Shown here: positions 19,728 through 25,930 of the stretch, one piece after another
Position numbering within the stretch: the first letter of the stretch is position 1
Layout: each line of letters opens with the position of its first letter
From: Caccoplasma_A sp045587545
GTDB lineage: Bacteria > Bacteroidota > Bacteroidia > Bacteroidales > G3-4614
NCBI GenBank assembly: GCA_045587545.1
Contig: JAZNCN010000007.1
Span: forward strand, 1 to 64,000
Length of the DNA stretch: 64,000 nt
Direction of reading: 5' to 3'
The notes under the pieces: model-generated
What the model was told of the DNA's origin: nothing
What the model saw: the letters and a program-made list of their open reading frames with translations, nothing else
Database searches by the model: none
Program-made: the position numbers and the translations under genes

Positions 19728-20327
19728 ATGCCCACTGAAAATATTTATCCTATATTTGACAGAATGCTTCAACGTGAGGATAGAGAAAAACTATTAAACC
19801 AAAGAGGAGTTGTTCTTTGGTTCACAGGTCTTTCAGGTTCAGGTAAAAGCACTCTTGCCATAGCTCTTGAAAGAGAGTTACACAACCATGGCTTTGTTTG
19901 CCGACTTTTAGATGGAGACAACATACGAACAGGCATTAACAACAACCTCGGATTCTCAGAAGAGGATAGAAAAGAGAACATCAGACGCATTGCAGAGGTT
20001 GCAAAACTTTTTGCAGATAGCGGTATTATAACAATTGCTTCATTTATAAGTCCCACAAATGAAGTAAGAGAAATGGCAGGAGAGATTATAGGTAAAAATG
20101 ATTTCTTAGAGGTATTTATCAGCACCCCGCTTGAAGTTTGCGAACAACGTGATGTTAAAGGTTTGTATAAAAAGGCAAGAGCCGGTATAATAAAAGATTT
20201 CACAGGTATTTCTGCTCCATTTGAAGCACCTAAAAATCCTTTCATTTCAATAGACACTTCATTAATGACAATAGAAGAGGCTATTACTCTTTTAAAAGAA
20301 AAGATAAAGGATAAAATATCTTTATAG
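19728..20327 (+). CDS. cysC: Adenylylsulfate kinase
   Basis: Phosphorylates APS at the 3' position to give PAPS. The P-loop GLSGSGKST is at residues 34-42, followed by the DGDNIRTGINNNLGFS substrate segment near 63 and the lid/IRR region. It is a stand-alone kinase of 199 residues, not fused to CysN. It ends 24 bp before a strong terminator that separates it from cysDN. Confidence 0.95.
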   Translation: MPTENIYPIFDRMLQREDREKLLNQRGVVLWFTGLSGSGKSTLAIALERELHNHGFVCRLLDGDNIRTGINNNLGFSEEDRKENIRRIAEVAKLFADSGIITIASFISPTNEVREMAGEIIGKNDFLEVFISTPLEVCEQRDVKGLYKKARAGIIKDFTGISAPFEAPKNPFISIDTSLMTIEEAITLLKEKIKDKISL

Positions 20328-20350
20328 ACAGATTAATTATTATGCTATTT

Positions 20351-20390
20351 GGAACTGTCCAACAAGTTTTGTTGAGACAGTTCCTTTTTT
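20351..20390 (+). terminator. Rho-independent terminator after cysC
   Basis: Stem GGAACTGTC (20351-20359) with GACAGTTCC (20376-20384), extended inward by CAACAA/TTGTTG, followed at once by TTTTTT. It ends the cysQ-SLC13-cysC unit and implies separate transcription of cysDN. Confidence 0.85.
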
Positions 20391-20412
20391 ATATTCATAT
20401 TTGAATTATTAA

Positions 20413-20426
20413 TGACCTAAAGGTCA
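20413..20426. promoter_or_regulatory. Palindrome TGACCTAAAGGTCA upstream of cysD promoter
   Basis: Five-base arms TGACC/GGTCA flank a 4-bp centre, about 40 bp upstream of the cysD -7 box. Size and position would suit an operator for a dimeric regulator; no regulator gene is nearby and a chance occurrence is possible. Confidence 0.35.
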
Positions 20427-20467
20427 ATTTTAGATTGGTTTATTATAGAATATTCGTCTCTTCTTTG

Positions 20468-20475
20468 TATCTTTG
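20468..20475 (+). promoter_or_regulatory. -7 box (TATCTTTG) for cysD operon
   Basis: An exact TAnnTTTG match lies 92 bp upstream of the cysD start. No TTTG is found at the expected 19-21 bp spacing, so the promoter may be weak or activator-dependent. Transcription would start near 20482, giving a leader of about 85 nt. Confidence 0.5.
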
Positions 20476-20495
20476 CAGTAGATATTTATCACAAG

Positions 20496-20550
20496 GAATA
20501 GTAATGTGCCACAGAATGTATAAAACTATAATTATGACACATTACAATTC
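20496..20550 (+). promoter_or_regulatory. Long hairpin in cysD 5' leader
   Basis: Arms 20496-20511 and 20535-20550 pair at 14 of 16 positions around a 23-nt loop; the core GTAATGTG/CACATTAC is exact. The lower edge lies 16 nt before the cysD ATG, so the stem would flank or hide the ribosome entry region. In addition ACAGAAT in the loop (20511-20517) is complementary to ATTCTGT (20547-20553), offering an alternative pairing. No known riboswitch class is recognised. Confidence 0.55.
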
Positions 20551-20566
20551 TGTAATTTGAATATAT

Positions 20567-21475
20567 ATGAAAGAATACAATTTAAGTCACCTTAAAGAAC
20601 TCGAAGCAGAATCAATACATATTATACGAGAAGTTGCTGCCGAGTTTGAAAATCCGGTGATGCTTTACTCTATCGGAAAAGATTCATCAGTAATGGTACG
20701 TCTTGCCGAAAAAGCATTTGCACCCGGACGAGTTCCATTCCCTCTTATGCACATTGATTCAAAATGGAAATTTAAAGAGATGATTGAGTTCCGCGATACT
20801 TATGCAAAAGAGTTTGGTTGGAACTTGATAGTTGAATATAATAAAGAAGCATATGAAGCGGGTATAGGACCTTTTACTCATGGAAGCAAGGTGCACACTG
20901 ATGTAATGAAAACCCAAGCTCTTTTACAAGCTCTTGACAAACATAAATTTGATGCTGCTTTTGGTGGAGCTCGAAGAGACGAAGAGAAGTCTCGTGCTAA
21001 AGAGAGGATCTTCTCTTTCCGCGACCGTTTTCACAAATGGGATCCCAAAAATCAGCGTCCTGAATTATGGGATATTTATAATGCAAAAGTCCAAAAAGGA
21101 GAATCAATTCGTGTATTCCCTCTTTCAAATTGGACAGAGTTGGACATTTGGCAATATATTCGCTTAGAAAACATACCAATTGTTCCTTTATACTATGCTA
21201 AAGAGAGACCCGTTGTTAACGTTGACGGAAATCTTATTTTGGTTGATGATGACCGCATGCCTGCGGAAATGAGAGAGAAAGCCGAAATGAAGATGGTACG
21301 ATTCAGAACCCTTGGTTGTTACCCGCTAACAGGTGCTGTCGAGTCAGAGGCAGATACAATTGAAAAAATTGTTGAAGAGATGATGATAACAACAAAATCT
21401 GAAAGAACAACCCGAGTTATAGATTTTGACCAAGAGGCAAGTATGGAACAAAAGAAAAGAGAAGGATATTTTTAA
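20567..21475 (+). CDS. cysD: Sulfate adenylyltransferase subunit 2
   Basis: Catalytic ATP sulfurylase subunit that forms APS from ATP and sulfate with CysN. The adenine-nucleotide alpha-hydrolase fold shows the PP-loop SIGKDSSVM (about residues 36-44) and the GGARRDEEKSRAKERIFS segment near 123. The C-terminus ends in the usual KKREGYF. 302 residues is standard. First gene of cysD-cysN-sulfotransferase, behind its own promoter and a structured leader. Confidence 0.97.
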   Translation: MKEYNLSHLKELEAESIHIIREVAAEFENPVMLYSIGKDSSVMVRLAEKAFAPGRVPFPLMHIDSKWKFKEMIEFRDTYAKEFGWNLIVEYNKEAYEAGIGPFTHGSKVHTDVMKTQALLQALDKHKFDAAFGGARRDEEKSRAKERIFSFRDRFHKWDPKNQRPELWDIYNAKVQKGESIRVFPLSNWTELDIWQYIRLENIPIVPLYYAKERPVVNVDGNLILVDDDRMPAEMREKAEMKMVRFRTLGCYPLTGAVESEADTIEKIVEEMMITTKSERTTRVIDFDQEASMEQKKREGYF

Positions 21476-21499
21476 GAACCTGTTTAAATTTGATTAAAG

Positions 21500-23167
21500 A
21501 TGAACCAAACATTAAATATTTCGGAATTCTTAGACCAAGACGAAAAGAAAGATCTTTTACGTCTGCTAACAGCAGGTTCTGTTGATGATGGAAAATCAAC
21601 GCTTATTGGAAAACTGCTATTTGATAGTAAAAAACTATATGAAGACCAACTTGATGCTCTTGCAAGAGATAGCGAGAGGGTTGGTAATGCAGGAGAAAAT
21701 ACCATTGATTATGCTCTATTGTTAGACGGGTTGAAAGCAGAACGCGAACAAGGAATAACAATAGATGTTGCATACAGATACGTCTCAACAAACAAACGTA
21801 AGTTTATTATAGCTGACACTCCGGGACACGAGCAATATACTCGAAATATGATTACCGGCGGTTCAACTGCAAATCTTGCTATTATTTTGGTTGATGCAAG
21901 AACCGGTGTTATTACTCAAACTCGTCGCCACTCATATTTGGTTTCGCTTTTAGGTATTAAGCATGTGGTATTGGCTGTAAACAAAATGGACCTTGTTGAT
22001 TATAGCAAAGAGGTTTTTGATAAAATTGTTAAAGACTATACAGATTTCGTAGCACCACTTGGAATTCCTGATGTAAAATGTTTCCCGCTTTCTGCCCTTA
22101 AAGGAGACAATGTCGTAAATAAATCAGAAAATACCCCATGGTTTGATGGTATTCCTCTACTTGATTATTTAGAGACCGTTGAGATTGCCAACGACAACAA
22201 CTTTGACGATTTCAGATATCCTATACAATATGTACTTCGTCCAAACCTTGATTTTAGAGGTTTCTGTGGTAAAGTTGCATCAGGTATTGTAAGAAAGGGA
22301 GACGAAGTTATGGCTATACCTTCAGGCAAAACATCAAAAGTAAAAGGAATTCACACTTATGAGGGAGAGATTGATTACGCGTTTCCACCTCAATCTGTTA
22401 CTATTACTCTTGAAGATGAGATTGACCTTTCGCGAGGAGAAATGCTTGTACATGTTAACAACAAACCCATAATAAGCCGTAATTTTGAAGCTATGTTGGT
22501 TTGGATGGACGAAAAAGGTATGGATCCCGACCAACAATATTTCATCAAACAAACAACTCATACCACTCGTGTTCGTATTGACAATATAAAATATAAAGTT
22601 GATGTCAATACAATGAAAAAATCCGATTGTAAGGCTCTATCTCTAAACGAAATTGGCAAGTGCGTATTTATAACCAATGAGCCTCTATTCTTTGACCCAT
22701 ATACTAAAAACAAAAATTGCGGTTCTTTCATTATAATAGACCCGATAACAAATAACACTTCAGCTGTAGGTATGATTATTGGAGAGGTTGATGAAAAAGA
22801 ACTTACTTCAACAATTACCGAAGATGATAAAATTGCGATGAGAGCAGGCAACTCTATTATATCTACTGCAGACCGTAAAAGGATTACAGGGGTTAATGGC
22901 AATGTCTATTCTATTAATGGAGAAAAAGATGAATGCGTGAACGAATTTACATTCACTCTTGAACGTCGTTTATTTGATATTGGAGCTATGCCTATAGTTA
23001 TTAATGCAAATGATTTAGATAACAAGGAAAACATAATGGTAATTGCAAAGAAAATTGCACAACAAGGCTACTCTGTCATTGTCAAAAATGGTTTGATTGA
23101 TAACGAAGTTATTGAATGTAATGCAAAAGAGGGCAATATAGCCTCTGATATTGAATCATTAATTTAA
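21500..23167 (+). CDS. cysN: Sulfate adenylyltransferase subunit 1 (GTPase)
   Basis: GTPase partner that drives APS synthesis by CysD. EF-Tu-like G domain: G1 GSVDDGKS at residues 26-33, G3 DTPGH at 106-110, G4 NKMD at 161-164; two beta-barrel domains follow. At 555 residues it has about 100 residues beyond the barrels but no P-loop for an APS kinase, so it is CysN rather than a CysNC fusion, in agreement with the separate cysC. It lies 24 bp after cysD and 6 bp before the sulfotransferase. Confidence 0.95.
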   Translation: MNQTLNISEFLDQDEKKDLLRLLTAGSVDDGKSTLIGKLLFDSKKLYEDQLDALARDSERVGNAGENTIDYALLLDGLKAEREQGITIDVAYRYVSTNKRKFIIADTPGHEQYTRNMITGGSTANLAIILVDARTGVITQTRRHSYLVSLLGIKHVVLAVNKMDLVDYSKEVFDKIVKDYTDFVAPLGIPDVKCFPLSALKGDNVVNKSENTPWFDGIPLLDYLETVEIANDNNFDDFRYPIQYVLRPNLDFRGFCGKVASGIVRKGDEVMAIPSGKTSKVKGIHTYEGEIDYAFPPQSVTITLEDEIDLSRGEMLVHVNNKPIISRNFEAMLVWMDEKGMDPDQQYFIKQTTHTTRVRIDNIKYKVDVNTMKKSDCKALSLNEIGKCVFITNEPLFFDPYTKNKNCGSFIIIDPITNNTSAVGMIIGEVDEKELTSTITEDDKIAMRAGNSIISTADRKRITGVNGNVYSINGEKDECVNEFTFTLERRLFDIGAMPIVINANDLDNKENIMVIAKKIAQQGYSVIVKNGLIDNEVIECNAKEGNIASDIESLI

Positions 23168-23173
23168 AGAAAG

Positions 23174-24289
23174 ATGGGATTTAAATTTCAAAACCTACCA
23201 GTAAATACCTTAGTAGGAGCTTCATGGAGCACCTTCAAAGAGGTATGCAAAGGTCGAAAGATTGACAAAGGATACAAAACCAAATATTATCTTACAAAAA
23301 GTATATGTCGTATTTTAAGTTCTCTGAATTTTTGGGAGGACAAACGCTATATGAAGAAATTGGGCGATGTTAAACTTAACGACTCTCCTCTTTTTATAAT
23401 AGGTCATTGGCGCAGCGGTACAACTTTTGTTCATAATGTCTTTGCTTGTGATAAACAGTTTGGATACACTTCAACCTACCAAACTGTATTCCCTTTTATA
23501 ATGTTTACAATAAAAGGATTTTTTAAAAAGATGACAGCATTGGCAATGCCCAAAAAACGTGAGGCAGACAATATGGAATTAAATACAAACCAACCTCAAG
23601 AGGAGGAATTTGCAATGTCAAATATGTCACCATACTCTTTTTATAACTTTTGGATATTTCCTAAAGACACTGAAGAGTATCGTAGTAAATACCTCTTATT
23701 TGAGACCATATCAGAAGAAGAGAAACAATCCTTTAAAGAGTGTTACGAACGATTGGTAAAAACATCGGTTTGGGATACCAAAGGCAAGAGATATCTATCA
23801 AAAAATCCACCAAATACAGGTAGAGTAAAACTCCTTTTGGAAATGTTCCCAAATGCTAAATTTATATATTTGGTTCGTAATCCATATACAGTATTAGAAT
23901 CAACTCGCAACTTTTTTTCAAAAACCATTCAACCTCTTAAGTTCCAAGATTACTCAGAAGAGGAGTTGGATAAAGATATTTTGGAGACTTATACAAGATT
24001 ATATAATCGTTATGAGGCAGACAAAAATCTTATCCCTAAAGGAAATCTTGTTGAACTCAGATTTGAAGACTTTGAAGCAGATCCCTTTGGAAAAACAAAA
24101 GAGATTTATGAGAAACTTTCTCTTGGAGGTTGGGACGAAGCAAAAGACGCTATTGAAGCATATATTGGCAAGAAAAAAGGACATAAGAAGAACGCATATA
24201 AATACAAGCCTGAAACCGTTGAGTTGGTTGAAAAGAATTGGGGTTACGCTCTCAAACAATGGAACTATGATTTGGCAAATAAGGATTAA
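23174..24289 (+). CDS. PAPS-dependent sulfotransferase
   Basis: Transfers the sulfonate from PAPS to an acceptor hydroxyl. The 5'-phosphosulfate loop is HWRSGTTF at residues 78-85 and the 3'-phosphate site is RNPYTVLES at 235-243, both in canonical spacing. 371 residues, no signal peptide, probably cytoplasmic or peripheral. Same order as the Bacteroides thetaiotaomicron cluster that, from memory, ends in BT_0416, a sterol/cholesterol sulfotransferase; sterol sulfonation is therefore the leading hypothesis, but the acceptor cannot be read from sequence and a membrane lipid is an alternative. Confidence 0.88.
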   Translation: MGFKFQNLPVNTLVGASWSTFKEVCKGRKIDKGYKTKYYLTKSICRILSSLNFWEDKRYMKKLGDVKLNDSPLFIIGHWRSGTTFVHNVFACDKQFGYTSTYQTVFPFIMFTIKGFFKKMTALAMPKKREADNMELNTNQPQEEEFAMSNMSPYSFYNFWIFPKDTEEYRSKYLLFETISEEEKQSFKECYERLVKTSVWDTKGKRYLSKNPPNTGRVKLLLEMFPNAKFIYLVRNPYTVLESTRNFFSKTIQPLKFQDYSEEELDKDILETYTRLYNRYEADKNLIPKGNLVELRFEDFEADPFGKTKEIYEKLSLGGWDEAKDAIEAYIGKKKGHKKNAYKYKPETVELVEKNWGYALKQWNYDLANKD

Positions 24290-24305
24290 TCTTTTATTAA
24301 TACCA

Positions 24306-24350
24306 ATAAAGCAAAACGGCTATTCTTAATGAATAGCCGTTTTGCTTTAT
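24306..24350. terminator. Bidirectional terminator between sulfotransferase and rpiB
   Basis: A perfect 20-bp stem (24306-24325 with 24331-24350) around a 5-nt TTAAT loop, with A/T-rich flanks giving U-tracts on both strands. It lies between convergent genes and should stop both transcripts. Confidence 0.9.
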
Positions 24351-24378
24351 ACCGGTATATAGCTTAAAGAGGTATTAG

Positions 24379-24828
24379 TTACAAAGGTATTTTATCGATA
24401 CGACGTTGGTGACGTCCTCCTTCATACTCTGTCTCTAAAAATATATTTACTATTGCCTTTACTGTCTCTTCAGAAATAAATCTTCCCGGCATAACACATA
24501 CATTCGCATCATTATGTTGACGGGCTAATGATGCAATCTCCTCTGTCCAGCATAGGGCAGAACGTATGCCTTGATGTTTATTAAGAGTCATATTTATTCC
24601 ATTTCCACTACCACAAATTGCAAAACCGGGATAACACTCTCCATTTTCTACTGCAGAAGCCAATGGGTGCGCAAAATCGGGATAATCGACACTTGCGGTT
24701 GAATAACAACCAAAATCTTTTACTTCTATCCCGTTCTCTATTAGCATATTTTTTATTAGCTCTTTTGCCTCAAATCCGGCATGGTCGCAAGCCAATCCTA
24801 TAGTTTTTCCCTCTTTTATGATACTCAT
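24379..24828 (-). CDS. rpiB: Ribose-5-phosphate isomerase B
   Basis: Interconverts ribose-5-phosphate and ribulose-5-phosphate in the non-oxidative pentose phosphate pathway. LacA/RpiB signatures are complete: ACDHAGFEAKELI (about residues 13-25), GSGNGINMTLNKHQGIR (about 72-88) and RQHNDANVCVMPGRFI (about 101-116). 149 residues is normal. Single gene; a TATCTTCG -7-like box (one mismatch) lies on the minus strand at 24862-24869. Confidence 0.95.
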   Translation of the reverse strand: MSIIKEGKTIGLACDHAGFEAKELIKNMLIENGIEVKDFGCYSTASVDYPDFAHPLASAVENGECYPGFAICGSGNGINMTLNKHQGIRSALCWTEEIASLARQHNDANVCVMPGRFISEETVKAIVNIFLETEYEGGRHQRRIDKIPL

Positions 24829-25149
24829 ATTATTATATATTATAAATTATTTTTCTTATTGCGAAGATACCATTTTTTTTTGAGTTATACTAAGATGCTG
24901 TTTGAATTTTATTTCGAGATTATTTGAGAACCTATTTCGTATAGATTTCATTTGGGATATGCAGCTAACAGCGGGGTATTCCAAATATTACAGATAAAAA
25001 GATACCTATGTTCAAAAATCCAAAACTTCTTTTTTTGCAAAAGCACTAACGCATTTAATAAAATTAAAACAGTCCCCAAACCTATATAAGATAAAAAAAG
25101 GTAACCACTTCATTGAAGTGATTACCTTTTTTACTTTTTGAGATATTTA
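24829..25149. other. Intergenic region rpiB-rpsP, no gene seen
   Basis: About 320 bp of A/T-rich sequence holding the probable rpiB promoter at its left end and the rpsP terminator at its right end. The middle (about 24880-25080) has no long open frame, tRNA fold or repeat that I can support. Confidence 0.6.
25093..25134 (-). terminator. Terminator of rpsP
   Basis: Stem formed by AAAAAAGGTAA-CACTTCA and TGAAGTG-TTACCTTTTTT with one mismatched pair and a tight loop. On the minus strand it ends in a T-run 16 bp after the rpsP stop. Confidence 0.85.
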
Positions 25150-25704
25150 TTATTCAGCTGCTGGAGCCTCCTCTGTTGCGGGAGCCTCTTCAACTGTTGC
25201 TTCGGCTGCTGCCTCTGCTGCAGCTGCAGCTAATTCTGCTGCTTTTTCTGCACGTTTTTTAGATACCTCTTCTGCTTTTGCTGCGTTTACAGCTTTCTCA
25301 GCCTCAAGACGTTTTTTTACATCTTCAACTTTTGCAGCATTTAGTTGTGCTTTTACAGCCTCAACTCCTTTTTGTTTGTTTGCCACCCAAGCCTCAAAGC
25401 GTTTTTCAGCTTCTTCTGCTGAGAATGCACCCTTAGCCACACCACCAAGAAGGTGTTTTTTCATAAGTACTCCTTGTGCTGAAAGGATATTACGAGTTGT
25501 GTCTGTTGGTTGTGCTCCTGTTTGTAACCAATATAAAGCCCTGTCGAAGTTCAAATTTATTGTAGCAGGATTAGTGTTCGGATTATATGAACCTATCCTT
25601 TCAATAAACTTACCATCTCGTGGTGCCCTGCTATCGGCGATTACAATGTGATAAAAAGGAGCGTCTTTGCGTCCGTGACGTTGCAATCTGATTTTTGTTG
25701 CCAT
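25150..25704 (-). CDS. rpsP: 30S ribosomal protein S16 with Ala/Glu-rich tail
   Basis: Small-subunit ribosomal protein. The S16 domain occupies about residues 1-80 (KIRLQRHGRKDAPFYHIV, DSRAPRDGKFIERIGSYNP). A 100-residue extension follows, rich in Ala, Glu and Lys, ending in several EEAPA-like units; it should be helical then disordered. Extended S16 proteins are usual in Bacteroidota, although this one is at the long end. Single-gene unit with a strong promoter module shared with rpsO and a clear terminator. Confidence 0.95.
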   Translation of the reverse strand: MATKIRLQRHGRKDAPFYHIVIADSRAPRDGKFIERIGSYNPNTNPATINLNFDRALYWLQTGAQPTDTTRNILSAQGVLMKKHLLGGVAKGAFSAEEAEKRFEAWVANKQKGVEAVKAQLNAAKVEDVKKRLEAEKAVNAAKAEEVSKKRAEKAAELAAAAAEAAAEATVEEAPATEEAPAAE

Positions 25705-25745
25705 TTGAATTAATTTTTAAAGGGTTATTATATTTTTTAGCGGTG

Positions 25746-25777
25746 CAAAATTAATATTTTTTTTATAATTGCACAAT
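25746..25777 (-). promoter_or_regulatory. Promoter of rpsP
   Basis: On the minus strand TAATTTTG (-7, 25746-25753) follows ATTG (-33, 25774-25777) by 20 bp, with an A-tract spacer and a GC-rich discriminator CACCGC before the start point. The whole module closely matches that of rpsO at 39935-39966. Confidence 0.7.
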
Positions 25778-25832
25778 ACTTTTATTAGTCAAAATTAGGG
25801 ACTAATACTTAATTAAAAACATATCTAATTTC

Positions 25833-25860
25833 TAATTAAAGAACCATAGTTCTTTGATTA
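25833..25860 (-). terminator. Probable terminator after the SLBB export gene
   Basis: A 12-bp stem with one G-U-type mismatch (25833-25844 with 25849-25860) closes a CATA loop, about 70 bp beyond the SLBB gene stop. It is A/T-rich and the T-run is interrupted, so strength is uncertain. Confidence 0.45.
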
Positions 25861-25930
25861 TGCTAACACTAAGCTAAACACAAACAGATAATCTACTCTC
25901 GCTTACTCGCAAAATTTCTAATTTAATTAA

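Noticed and set aside
19769..20257. 162-codon minus-strand frame opposite cysC
   Set aside because: Shadow of the APS kinase gene; no promoter or family match.
20391..20566. SAM or other known riboswitch before cysD
   Set aside because: The leader is too short and lacks the multi-helix core and conserved motifs of known sulfur riboswitches; only a single long stem is seen.
21500..23167. CysNC fusion
   Set aside because: There is no APS-kinase P-loop in the C-terminal part, and a separate cysC is 1.2 kb upstream.
24880..25080. Remnant of an insertion sequence between rpiB and rpsP
   Set aside because: No terminal inverted repeats, target duplication or transposase fragment could be identified.
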